The translations under genes and the position numbers were made by a program. The notes under the pieces were generated by a model that searched no databases, was not told the DNA's origin, and saw nothing but the letters and a program-made list of their open reading frames with translations. Below are positions 15,512 through 24,070 of a DNA stretch of 64,000 nt, in pieces. The DNA is from Kiloniellaceae bacterium (GTDB taxonomy: Bacteria; Pseudomonadota; Alphaproteobacteria; Kiloniellales; J153): NCBI GenBank assembly GCA_021776175.1, contig JAJFGJ010000032.1, forward strand, positions 105,838-169,837. Reading direction: 5' to 3'. Positions within the stretch are counted from its first letter, which is position 1. Each line of letters opens with the position of its first letter.

Positions 15512-16702
15512 TCAGAGGGTTCCGCCGCGCCGATCGCCGATAAGCTGCTGGTATATTTGCAAGGTTTCCTGCGTCGGCTGGAGGCCGTATTCCTCCTCCA
15601 GGCTGCGGCGCCACGACGTGAACTGGGCCTCGGCCCAGTCGGGCCGGCCGAGATTGATCAAGCTATCCAATAAGGCGCGGAGGAAGCTCTCCCGGCAAGG
15701 ATCACTGAGAAGCGCCGTCCGGCAGACCTGCGACGCTTCCAGGAACATCCCGTCTTCAGTGTAGCATTTCACCATGCCGGACAAGAGCTCCAAATGGATC
15801 TCACGTAGCCGCTCGCGCTCTTCGGCACACCACTCGGCATAGGGTTCGTCTTCGAAATAGTCACCGCGGTAAAGGCTTTTGGCTTCCTCGAAGCGGTCCC
15901 GCGCGTCCCGCCATTTCCCGTTCTTCAACAATTCCCAGCCCGCCGACACCAAGGAGGCGAAAGCATCCGAATCGACCCAAACGGCTTCACGCCGCAGCAC
16001 GTAGGACTCGCCCACGGTCTTGATGGTTTCATCCCTCGCGCCGCCGGTCCGCAGCTTGCCGCGTAGAAACGAAATGGTCACCTTCAGCCGTTCCCAGCCG
16101 CGATCCGGCTCGGCATCCGGCCACAACAATTCGATCAGGCGTTCGCGGTGAACGGGCCGGTCCAGGTGGCTGACCAGGTATTTCAAAACAACCGCCGCCT
16201 GTTTACGCTTCCAGGCATCGACGTTCAGCCCCTCGCCCGAGACGGCGAGGCCGAATCGGCCCAGGGTGAAGATGCGCAGCGGCATCGCCGGCGGCACATC
16301 CTTGACTATGCCGTTGGCTTCACGGAGAAAAACCACCGCCACCGCGTCGCTGCCGTCCTGCTCCCTGGCTTTCGGGGACAACACCATCGTGCTGATCCCA
16401 GCGGTGACCATCTTACCGGTTTTGTGGCGAATCTGGCAGGCGTCCATGGCCCACTTCTTACCAATGGCCATGCACGAGCGGCCCTCGCAAAGCATGGAAC
16501 ACAGCGGTTCACCGGTGGGGTACGATGCTTGCAATACTTGACCGCATCTTCGCCCGATGGCCTCCACAGCCGTGAACCCCAGCAATTCCTCCGCGCCAGA
16601 ATTCCAGCCGATCACCCGCATTTCGCCATTCAGGGCGAATGCCGGGTCGGAGGAAAACTCAACTATGTCGGTGGTCTTGATGTCTTTCACTCCCATCCCC
16701 AC
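15512..16702 (-). CDS. PAS - winged helix - BTAD transcriptional regulator (SARP-like)
   Basis: The 396-residue protein has an N-terminal PAS domain (about 12-130: FALNGEMRVIGWNSGAEELL...GYRC-type core) and an OmpR/PhoB-type winged helix (about 150-235, LRIFTLGRFGLAV to SFLRGKLR). A bacterial transcriptional activation domain follows (about 245-390, ending TQETLQIYQQL). The PAS domain carries five cysteines, C53, C68, C72, C77 and C89, which could bind a metal, an Fe-S cluster or respond to redox. There are no membrane helices, so it is cytoplasmic. It lies at the head of the minus-strand respiratory genes and divergent from the Nap-like operon, so it may control either. Ligand unknown. Confidence 0.75.
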   Translation of the reverse strand: MGMGVKDIKTTDIVEFSSDPAFALNGEMRVIGWNSGAEELLGFTAVEAIGRRCGQVLQASYPTGEPLCSMLCEGRSCMAIGKKWAMDACQIRHKTGKMVTAGISTMVLSPKAREQDGSDAVAVVFLREANGIVKDVPPAMPLRIFTLGRFGLAVSGEGLNVDAWKRKQAAVVLKYLVSHLDRPVHRERLIELLWPDAEPDRGWERLKVTISFLRGKLRTGGARDETIKTVGESYVLRREAVWVDSDAFASLVSAGWELLKNGKWRDARDRFEEAKSLYRGDYFEDEPYAEWCAEERERLREIHLELLSGMVKCYTEDGMFLEASQVCRTALLSDPCRESFLRALLDSLINLGRPDWAEAQFTSWRRSLEEEYGLQPTQETLQIYQQLIGDRRGGTL

Positions 16703-16929
16703 CGCAAGCGGGTGGAGTTAGCTGCATATTCCCTGGGAGCCGCGAGATGTGCAAGCCAAGATCGCAGAAGAACATCCTAGCGCCGCGCGAATTCGAACGG
16801 CACGATGAAACGCCCGGAATTGGGGGTCCGTTAACGGCTATCGAGATAGGTTAAAATGCTCACGGCGCGAACAAACCCCAAATTCCACCGCACCTCCCGC
16901 TGGCCTCCGGCCCGCGCCGCTCCAGTGAA

Positions 16930-16979
16930 TTGATCTCGATCAAATCCCATATTCAGACCTGCATCTATAATTCTATAAT
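16930..16979 (+). promoter_or_regulatory. FNR-type class II promoter of the Nap-like operon
   Basis: The 353-base gap 16703-17055 holds a perfect FNR/Crp-family box TTGAT-CTCG-ATCAA at 16930-16943 and a TATAAT at 16966-16971. If the start point is 16978, the -10 hexamer sits at -12 to -7 and the box centre is at -41.5, the standard place for an FNR-activated promoter. A second TATAAT (16974-16979) partly competes. Nothing else of note is seen in the gap. It indicates induction under low oxygen. Confidence 0.75.
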
Positions 16980-17055
16980 GACCTGGGTCTTTATGCGCCT
17001 ATACTCGAAGGCGTATTTTTTTGTGAATACCGATTTCAGCCGATGACAGTGGGGC

Positions 17056-17763
17056 ATGAAGAATCCATATCTGACAGCCCCAAAGGCGCAGACAAAACCG
17101 TTATTGAGGCTCTGGGATACCCTGGTTCAATACACGGTCACGTACCCGCTAGCCGGATTATCGGCACTTTTTCTTGCCGGCATGCTTTTCTGGGGTTCCT
17201 TCAATTGGAGTCTGGAACTGACCAACACGGAGTCGTTCTGTATTTCGTGCCACGCCATGCGGGAATACGTTTATGCGGAATACCGCGAGACCATCCACTA
17301 CAACAATCGCACCGGCGTTCGGGCGACCTGTCCCGATTGTCACGTGCCGAGGGAATGGGTACACAAGGTCACGCGCAAGGTCCGCGCGACCAACGAGTTA
17401 TTTCACTGGATGCTGGGATCGATCGATACGCCCGAGGATTTCGAGGCCAAGCGGCCGATTCTAGCGAACCAGGTCTGGACCAGCATGAAGGAAACGGATT
17501 CGCGCGAGTGCCGCAATTGCCACGACATTGAGCATATGAATCAAGAGGCGCAACCCGTCAATGCCCGCATCATGCACACCCTAGCCGAAGATTGGGGCGA
17601 AACCTGTATCGACTGCCACAAGGGTATCTCCCACAGCCTGCCCATAGGTTTCGATAAAAACGCGCTCATGGACCGGTTGCACGAACGGATGGAGAAGGAA
17701 AAAATCGTCTGCCGCCAGTGCCACAAGGACATGGTAAGCCCGCCCAAGGGCCAAGGTTGGTAG
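17056..17763 (+). CDS. napC: NapC/NirT-family membrane cytochrome c with five CxxCH motifs
   Basis: The 235-residue protein has one N-terminal transmembrane helix (about 30-50) and the NapC/NirT tetrahaem core: CISCH, CPDCH, CRNCH and CIDCH. A fifth motif, CRQCH, occurs in a short C-terminal extension (IVCRQCHKDM). The protein takes electrons from quinol and passes them to periplasmic reductases. The fifth haem site is not part of the standard NapC and may contact the next gene's cytochrome. It is the first gene after the FNR-type promoter. Confidence 0.85.
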   Translation: MKNPYLTAPKAQTKPLLRLWDTLVQYTVTYPLAGLSALFLAGMLFWGSFNWSLELTNTESFCISCHAMREYVYAEYRETIHYNNRTGVRATCPDCHVPREWVHKVTRKVRATNELFHWMLGSIDTPEDFEAKRPILANQVWTSMKETDSRECRNCHDIEHMNQEAQPVNARIMHTLAEDWGETCIDCHKGISHSLPIGFDKNALMDRLHERMEKEKIVCRQCHKDMVSPPKGQGW

Positions 17764-17820
17764 AAACGGCGGCGAAACAAATTTCAGCGAAGACGGATTA
17801 ATGACGAATCGGAGGATCTG

Positions 17821-18474
17821 ATGTTTGCATATAGGCAGCTAGTTATTGGACTAGCCGGTTTGGTTTGGCTGGCATTCGCCGCAGGGTCCGCCGGGGCGGC
17901 GGACGAGGTAATGCTGAAACTGGGCAAGGAGCAATTCAATGAGAATTGCGCGGTCTGCCATCAGGAGGATGCCATCGGCAAGCCGGGCTTCGCGCCGTCG
18001 CTGACCAATCCGGAACTTCTCAGCATTTCTTCCGACAAGTATTTCATGGCCACCATACGGGACGGGCGCGCCGAAACCGGTATGATGCCCTTCGCCCATC
18101 TTGGGCGGAAAAATGTCCGGGCGATCGTCAGCTTTCTTCGCTCCCACGCGAAGGGGCCCAACAAGGCCGAGGAAATAGACGCCCAGCCCGACGCCCATGG
18201 CGATCCCCGCCTGGGTAAGCAGTGGTATGACAATATCTGCTCGACCTGCCACGGCCTCAGCGGCGACGGCTACGACGCCGGCGGCACCGGCACCGCCATA
18301 GGCCTGCCCGGCTTCCTGAACAAGGTTTCGGACGGTTTCATCCGCGAAACCATCAAAAAGGGCCGCTCGAACACCCGCATGCTCGCATTCCAGGGGCCGA
18401 CCGGCTTGGCCAATCTTTCCGATCAAGAGATTGACGACATCATCGTCTATCTTCGCAGTCTGCCGAAGAGCTAG
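17821..18474 (+). CDS. Periplasmic diheme cytochrome c
   Basis: The 217-residue protein has a signal peptide (LVIGLAGLVWLAFAAGSAGA) and two class I cytochrome c domains, with CAVCH near residue 45 and CSTCH near residue 140. An excellent GGAGG site precedes the ATG. It lies between NapC- and NapA-like genes, where a NapB-type subunit or similar mediator might be expected, but it does not look like NapB. I infer it shuttles electrons from the NapC-like protein to the reductase. Confidence 0.8.
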   Translation: MFAYRQLVIGLAGLVWLAFAAGSAGAADEVMLKLGKEQFNENCAVCHQEDAIGKPGFAPSLTNPELLSISSDKYFMATIRDGRAETGMMPFAHLGRKNVRAIVSFLRSHAKGPNKAEEIDAQPDAHGDPRLGKQWYDNICSTCHGLSGDGYDAGGTGTAIGLPGFLNKVSDGFIRETIKKGRSNTRMLAFQGPTGLANLSDQEIDDIIVYLRSLPKS

Positions 18475-18485
18475 GAGACAAATCC

Positions 18486-21191
18486 ATGAAACGCATCAAG
18501 AAGCACATATCGCGCCGGGATTTCGTGAAGACCAGCGCCTTCGTCTCCGCCTCCGCCGCCGGCGCCGGACTTATGGTGGGCGCCAATCCGGAACTGGAAA
18601 TCGCCTCGGTAGAGGCCGCCGAAACCGAGGACAACCGCACCACGGCAATCGCGCAATGCCCTTATTGCGGCGTCGGCTGCGGCACCATCATCCAGGTCGA
18701 GAACGGCAAGATCGTTTCCATGCGTCCCGACAAGGACCATCCGACCAACTATGGCCTGCAATGCATCAAGGGCCTGACCGCGGCCGAGCCGATGTATGTC
18801 GATCGCATGGAAGGCGATTCATACGTGCGCAAGGACGTCTGGGCGGAATGGAATAAACCCGGCCATGGCGACATGGATTTCACCTCTAAGACCAAGGGGT
18901 CTTTCGACGAGGAGCATTTCCTGCGCGTGCCTTACGAAGAGGCCTCGGAAATGGTCGATCATAAGATCGCCCATTTCACCAAGAAATATGGCGGCAATTC
19001 GATCGGTCTCTACGGCTCCGGCCAGCTTACCATGGAGGGGCAATACCTCGAGAACCTGTTCATGAAGGGCGTTCTCGGCTCCAACACCATCGAGGCCAAC
19101 GCGCGCATGTGCATGACTTCGGCGGTCACCGGCTATTTCGCCACACTGGGGTCCGACACACCGCCCCTGGCCTACGAAGATATCGAATTAAGCGACATGG
19201 TCATGCATTTTGGCCATAACGCGCGCGAATCGCATCCGATCATCTTCTGGCGCATCGCCGATCATAAAAAGAAGAAGGACATACCGACCGTGATCGTCGA
19301 CCCGCGCCGCACCGGCACGGTCATGGGCTACGAGGACGTCAATCCGGATAACACCGTTCACGTTCCCATTCTAAACGGCGACATCAGTTTCCTGAACGCC
19401 ATCGCCCACGTCCTGCTGACAGAGCACAAGGACGTGATCGACTGGGAGTTCCTCAAGGCGCATACCTCGGGCTGGAAGGAATATACCGACGGCGTGCTCA
19501 AGGACTATAGTCCCGAGCAGGTGCAGGACCGCATGGGTGGCCCCAATCACGACGTCTCCCCGGCGCTGATCCGCGAGATCGCCGGCATGTTCGCGGATGC
19601 CACCCGTAAGCGTCTTGCCCGCGCCAAAGGCAAGCAGGAGGGCGGTTATGGCGGCGTCATCATCATGTGGGGCATCGGCTACAACCAGCACATCCACGGC
19701 CAGCACAACGTCATCTCGATCGTTAACCTGCTGACCCTGACGGGAAACTTGGCCAAACCCGGCTGCGGCCCATTCTCCATGACCGGCCAGCCCAATGCCA
19801 TGGGCGAGCGCTTCACCGGCGGGCTCACCGGACGCTTGCCGTTCAATATGCCACTCAGCGACAAGAAGCACCGCTTGAAGATGGCCAAGGCCTGGCGCGT
19901 GCCCGAGGAAAACCTCGTCAACGCGATGAATTCCAAGAACCCGGGCTACGCGGTTGGCATGATGGAGCGTGCTCTCAAGGGCGACGTCAAGGCGTTCTTC
20001 TTCGTCTATGCGACGCATATCGACCTGCCGGACCTGTACAACCTGGTGCGCCCGGCGATTTCCAAAACCTTCAACGTGGTCCAGGAAATTTACCGCCACG
20101 CGCCCAACAATCTGTACGCGGACGTGATTTTCCCGGCCGCGACCTGGGGCGAGGTCGAGGGCGTCTATATCTCTTCCGAGCGGCGGATCAATCTGTGCCA
20201 GAAGGCCGCCGAGCCGCCCCAGGGCTGCCGTCCCGACATGGACATGGTGATCGACAAGGCCAAGGGAATCGGCAAGCTGCTTGGACTCGATATGGATAAG
20301 GTTTTGCCCTATGAGCGCAAGGAGGACGGTTTCTACGACGCCCAGGAGATTTTCCGCGACGTCATCCGGGCCTCGGAGGGAACCGACACGGATCTTACCG
20401 GCATTCTCGAGGTCGAGAAGATCGACGAGATGACGCCCTATGAGCAGCTAGAGGAACTGCGCGGCATCCAGTGGCCGGCGCCGAGTTACGAGACGGCCCA
20501 AAACGGCGGCACCAAGCGGCGCTTCATGCTTCAGGAAGGCGACTGGGCGAACAAACCCTATGGCTACTTCCGCACCAAGGACGGCAAGGTGCACATCAAA
20601 CTGGTCCACCAGGATTATTCCCAGCGCGAGGAATTGACCAAGAAGTTGATGGAATTCGGCACCAAGGAAGGGCTCTACACCATTGACCACATGGACCTGA
20701 TCAAGCTTGCCAGGGACAAGGGTCTGACCCCCGACATGCCGGACGAGGAACATCGCGGCAAGCAGTGGGACCAGGTGCCCGAGGACAAGTTCCCGTACTG
20801 GTTCGGTCTCGGCGTGGTGTACGAGCATTTCCACACTGCCAAATCAAACCGCAGCCCGACGACTCGCCGGCTGGTGCCGGAAATGTATGTCGAAATGCAT
20901 GACGATGACGCCAAGGACCTGGGCATCAAGGACGGCGACAAGGTGCGTGTGGTGACCCGGCGCGGGTCCTTGGAGGCGCGGGCCCAGGTCGGCACCAACA
21001 GCCTGGTCAAGCCGGCGCGCAACAACGTGCCGCGCGGCTACATGTTCGGGCCCTGGAACCTCTCGGTCGCCGACAGCGCCGATCCGAAGAAAAACAAATG
21101 GCTGGCCAATGGCGTGACCAGCAGGATCTGGGATCCGGTGTCGGGACAGGTCGACTTCAAGAAGAGCGCCTGCCGGATCGAGAAAATTTGA
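18486..21191 (+). CDS. napA: Tat-exported NapA-like molybdopterin oxidoreductase
   Basis: The 901-residue protein has a twin-arginine signal (ISRRDFVKTSAFVSASAAG). [4Fe-4S] ligands are C58, C61, C65 and C93 (CPYCGVGC, QCIKG), with the conserved relay lysine 95. The molybdenum ligand cysteine lies in ANARMCMTSAVTGY. Later Nap/Nas landmarks are MWGIGYNQHIHGQ and SMTGQPNAMGERFTGG. Nitrate reduction to nitrite in the periplasm is the best guess. It is about 70 residues longer than typical NapA and has mixed Nap and Nas features, so another oxyanion substrate is possible. No NapB or NapD gene is seen in the window. Confidence 0.75.
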   Translation: MKRIKKHISRRDFVKTSAFVSASAAGAGLMVGANPELEIASVEAAETEDNRTTAIAQCPYCGVGCGTIIQVENGKIVSMRPDKDHPTNYGLQCIKGLTAAEPMYVDRMEGDSYVRKDVWAEWNKPGHGDMDFTSKTKGSFDEEHFLRVPYEEASEMVDHKIAHFTKKYGGNSIGLYGSGQLTMEGQYLENLFMKGVLGSNTIEANARMCMTSAVTGYFATLGSDTPPLAYEDIELSDMVMHFGHNARESHPIIFWRIADHKKKKDIPTVIVDPRRTGTVMGYEDVNPDNTVHVPILNGDISFLNAIAHVLLTEHKDVIDWEFLKAHTSGWKEYTDGVLKDYSPEQVQDRMGGPNHDVSPALIREIAGMFADATRKRLARAKGKQEGGYGGVIIMWGIGYNQHIHGQHNVISIVNLLTLTGNLAKPGCGPFSMTGQPNAMGERFTGGLTGRLPFNMPLSDKKHRLKMAKAWRVPEENLVNAMNSKNPGYAVGMMERALKGDVKAFFFVYATHIDLPDLYNLVRPAISKTFNVVQEIYRHAPNNLYADVIFPAATWGEVEGVYISSERRINLCQKAAEPPQGCRPDMDMVIDKAKGIGKLLGLDMDKVLPYERKEDGFYDAQEIFRDVIRASEGTDTDLTGILEVEKIDEMTPYEQLEELRGIQWPAPSYETAQNGGTKRRFMLQEGDWANKPYGYFRTKDGKVHIKLVHQDYSQREELTKKLMEFGTKEGLYTIDHMDLIKLARDKGLTPDMPDEEHRGKQWDQVPEDKFPYWFGLGVVYEHFHTAKSNRSPTTRRLVPEMYVEMHDDDAKDLGIKDGDKVRVVTRRGSLEARAQVGTNSLVKPARNNVPRGYMFGPWNLSVADSADPKKNKWLANGVTSRIWDPVSGQVDFKKSACRIEKI

Positions 21192-21249
21192 TTACGGCGA
21201 ACCGCCGGTGGGGCCTTGGCGCCTCTCCGGACGCCGCCGGGACAGGCCG

Positions 21250-21822
21250 ATGAAACGCAGGAGTTTTCTCAAGGTATTGGGCGCTGGCGCCGCCGCCATG
21301 GCGGCGCCGGAATCCGCCCGCGCGGCGCGCGGCCAGCCCTCGTTACGTTATCTGCGGCCGCCGGGCGCTTTGGATGAGGAGGATTTTCTCACCCGCTGCA
21401 TCAATTGCGGGCAATGCGGCGAGGTCTGCCCCAACCGCTGCATCAAGTACTTCAGCCTCGAGAACGGTTTGACCTCGCTCGACACGCCCTATATCACGCC
21501 GCGCGAGAAGGCTTGCATCCTGTGCATGAAATGCGGCGATGTCTGCCCGACCGGCGCGATCCAGCCAATCGCGCGCGAGGCCGAGGAGATCGTCGAAAAC
21601 GTCAAAATGGGCCACGCCGAGGTCGACGAAAGCCTGTGCCTGTCATTTCAAGGCAAGACTTGCGGCGTGTGCTACCGGGCTTGCCCGTTACCGGATGTGG
21701 CGATACGGGTCGGCCGTCTGGAGCAGCCCCATGTCCTGGACAAATGCGTGGGATGCGGCCTTTGCGAGCGGTCGTGCATTCAAATGCCGCACGCGATTCG
21801 CATCATCCCAAGTCACGGATGA
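21250..21822 (+). CDS. napG: NapG-type ferredoxin with four [4Fe-4S] sites
   Basis: The ATG at 21250 gives 190 residues and puts a Tat-like signal (MKRRSFLKVLGAGAAAMAAP) at the N-terminus. Four cysteine clusters follow: CINCGQCGEVCPNRC, CILCMKCGDVCP, CGVCYRACP and CVGCGLCERSC, the NapG/MauM pattern. It is a periplasmic iron-sulfur protein that with NapH forms a quinol-dehydrogenase branch feeding the reductase. Its stop overlaps the NapH start as ATGA. Confidence 0.8.
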   Translation: MKRRSFLKVLGAGAAAMAAPESARAARGQPSLRYLRPPGALDEEDFLTRCINCGQCGEVCPNRCIKYFSLENGLTSLDTPYITPREKACILCMKCGDVCPTGAIQPIAREAEEIVENVKMGHAEVDESLCLSFQGKTCGVCYRACPLPDVAIRVGRLEQPHVLDKCVGCGLCERSCIQMPHAIRIIPSHG

Positions 21823-22859
21823 CCGGCGGTGAAGGGGAAATGCGGCACGCTAAACCATTCTTCTTATGGCGCCACCTGAATAAACTGCGCTGGGTCAGTT
21901 TGAGTGTCGTGTTCGCGATGCTCGTGCTGCTGCCTTACCTGCACGTCTATCAAACCTATGTCGCGGCCCATGCCTATGACCTGCTGGCGCCTTCGGAACA
22001 GCGGGTCTACGACATCATGGAGGCCTTGACCCAGCCGTTCATCGGCGACCCGGCCGAGGATTTGGATGCGGTCAAGGGCAATACCTGGTCCGCCACTTTC
22101 TGGGGGCTGAAACTTTCGGACCCGCTCGCCGCCTTGGGCCAAATGGCTGCGGGGATGACATTCTATTGGCCGTTCCTGTTCACCGCCTTGATCCCGATCG
22201 GCCTGAGCGTGGTTTTCGGGCGTTTCTTTTGCGGTTGGATCTGCCCCGCGACCTTCATTTACGAGCTGAATTCAAATTTGGTGTCATGGCTGCGATGGGC
22301 CGGCTTGAAGGTCGGTAATCGGCGGTTCGATAAGCGCCTTAAATACGGCGTCCTGGCGGCCGGGCTGCTTCTTTCGGCGGCGACCGGTTCGGTTCTGGTC
22401 GCGGCGATCTACCCGCCCGCCATCATCGGCCGCGAAATCTATTACATGATCGGGATCGGCGGTTTCGGCGCCGGCACGATGTTCTTCCTTGGCACCCTGT
22501 TGTTCGACCTTCTGGTCGCGCGGCGGGGATTCTGCCGCTATCTGTGTCCCGGCGGCGCGCTTTATTCCCTGCTCGGCCGCTACCGCTTGTTGCGCATCCG
22601 CCGGATTGTCGAGACCTGCAACGACTGCGCGAAATGCAACGCGGTGTGCGAATTCGATCTCGATCCCTTGCGCGACGGCTTCGGCCAGGAATGCAACAAT
22701 TGCACGGCATGTATCGCCGTTTGCCCGACCGATGCTCTGGCTTTCACGATCAGAATTACGGACTATCCGGCGCAAGGCCCAGGCCACCTCGGCCGCCAGT
22801 ACCGGGGCAAAGCCGCGGCGGGTGGGAAAACCGTGGCCGGGCAGGAAGATGCCGCGTGA
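21819..22859 (+). CDS. napH: NapH-type membrane ferredoxin
   Basis: The 346-residue membrane protein has about five helices (from about 25 to 255), cytoplasmic CxxxCP-type pairs (RFFCGWICP and RGFCRYLCP) and two C-terminal [4Fe-4S] motifs, CNDCAKCNAVCEF and CNNCTACIAVCP. The first helix is followed by a long periplasmic loop. I took the ATG at 21819, which overlaps the NapG stop. An ATG at 21840 with a close GAAGGGGA is equally possible. It oxidises quinol and passes electrons to NapG. Confidence 0.8.
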   Translation: MTGGEGEMRHAKPFFLWRHLNKLRWVSLSVVFAMLVLLPYLHVYQTYVAAHAYDLLAPSEQRVYDIMEALTQPFIGDPAEDLDAVKGNTWSATFWGLKLSDPLAALGQMAAGMTFYWPFLFTALIPIGLSVVFGRFFCGWICPATFIYELNSNLVSWLRWAGLKVGNRRFDKRLKYGVLAAGLLLSAATGSVLVAAIYPPAIIGREIYYMIGIGGFGAGTMFFLGTLLFDLLVARRGFCRYLCPGGALYSLLGRYRLLRIRRIVETCNDCAKCNAVCEFDLDPLRDGFGQECNNCTACIAVCPTDALAFTIRITDYPAQGPGHLGRQYRGKAAAGGKTVAGQEDAA

Positions 22860-23461
22860 TGGAACGGCGCGGAGCCCTGCGAAGACTGATCGCCTATGCG
22901 GCACTCCTAGCGGCGAGCGCGCTGCCCTATGGCGTGTCCACTATGCTCGCACCTGGGCGCGCGGCGGCGAAACGCAACTATCTGCGCCCGCCCGGCGCGC
23001 TGAAAGACGATGCGGCTTTCGTCTCCGCCTGCATCGGGTGCGGGTTGTGCGGCGAGGTCTGCCCCCCGCGCTGCATCCGCTTCCACACCCGCGACGGCGG
23101 TTTGAAGGTCAACACGCCTTACATCGATCCCGAGCAAGCCGGCTGCATCTTGTGCGACAAGTGCATGGAAGCCTGTCCGACGGAAGCGCTCACCGTCATT
23201 CCCCGCGATGAGATCGATATGGGGATAGCGGAAATCGACCAGAGCGCGTGCTATCCCTGGGTCGATAAGGGTATCTGTGGCGCTTGTGTTAGCATCTGCC
23301 CGCTCGGCGGCAAGGCGATCAGCTTCAAGATGTGGAATCAATACCGCCCGATCATCAAAGACGGTTGTGTCGGCTGCGGCCTGTGCGTCGAGGTCTGTCC
23401 CCATCCAAGCGTGCCGATTTGGGTCGTTGAACGCTCACCGAAAATCAGCCCTAGAGTGTGA
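22859..23461 (+). CDS. Second NapG-like ferredoxin
   Basis: The ATG at 22859 overlaps the NapH stop (TGATG) and gives 200 residues: an N-terminal signal or anchor helix (RLIAYAALLAASALPYGV) and four cysteine clusters, CIGCGLCGEVCPPRC, CILCDKCMEACP, CGACVSICP and CVGCGLCVEVCP. It is a paralogue of the NapG encoded just upstream but has lost the twin-arginine motif. Two NapG-like proteins around one NapH is an unusual arrangement and may give separate electron outlets. Confidence 0.75.
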   Translation: MERRGALRRLIAYAALLAASALPYGVSTMLAPGRAAAKRNYLRPPGALKDDAAFVSACIGCGLCGEVCPPRCIRFHTRDGGLKVNTPYIDPEQAGCILCDKCMEACPTEALTVIPRDEIDMGIAEIDQSACYPWVDKGICGACVSICPLGGKAISFKMWNQYRPIIKDGCVGCGLCVEVCPHPSVPIWVVERSPKISPRV

Positions 23462-23464
23462 AGC

Positions 23465-24070
23465 ATGATCAGGACATCGCTTAAATTATCGTGTGTGGCT
23501 CTGATAGCAATCCTGTCGCTGCTGGCGGCGGATTTCGCCAACGCCCACCATGTTCTGGGACGGCCCGGTTACAGCCTGAACGAGGACTCGAATACTCCTC
23601 CGGCGGTGCAGGGCGAAACCCATATCGACGACTTCATTGTCACCTATATGGTCTTTCCCGCCTTTCCCCGGCCGCACGAGCCGGGGCGGGTCAATCTTTA
23701 CCTCAAGCACGATCAGGGCGAGGCGCCGTTCAAGGGCAGGGTCACTTTCAAGATTCGCGGCAACTCGTGGCTGTCCTGGTTGTGGGGCGATGAAGATTCG
23801 GCGACGCTTGGCACCCAAGCGCCGGACGACAGCGTCTTTCGTCAGGGCTTCGTCTTTCCCGACAATGGCGACTACATCGTCTCCGCCGAGTTCGAGGCCG
23901 GTGGCAAGCCGTACAATGTCGAATTTCCCTTGCGCGTCGGCACCCCCACGCCCATGGGTTTCGTTTTCGGGTTCGTGCTGTTGGCGCTTGTCGTCTTCGT
24001 CGCGATCCAGCGCCGGCGCGCCATGACCGGCAAGCTTCGCGACCTGCACACAAACGGGGGTAAGCCGTGA
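23465..24070 (+). CDS. Membrane-anchored periplasmic protein with His-His mature N-terminus
   Basis: The 201-residue protein has a signal peptide ending ...DFANA, then mature residues HHVLGRPGYSLNEDSNTPP. A beta-rich domain resembling FixH/YtkA/CopC-type folds follows (VNLYLKHDQGEAPFKGRVTF, DNGDYIVSAEFEAGG), then a C-terminal helix (about 160-182) and a basic tail. If the signal is cut at ANA, the chain begins with two histidines, as in copper His-brace proteins. I do not recognise a named family with certainty. It sits inside the Nap-like operon, 3 bases after the second NapG, and may assist metal loading. Confidence 0.6.
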   Translation: MIRTSLKLSCVALIAILSLLAADFANAHHVLGRPGYSLNEDSNTPPAVQGETHIDDFIVTYMVFPAFPRPHEPGRVNLYLKHDQGEAPFKGRVTFKIRGNSWLSWLWGDEDSATLGTQAPDDSVFRQGFVFPDNGDYIVSAEFEAGGKPYNVEFPLRVGTPTPMGFVFGFVLLALVVFVAIQRRRAMTGKLRDLHTNGGKP

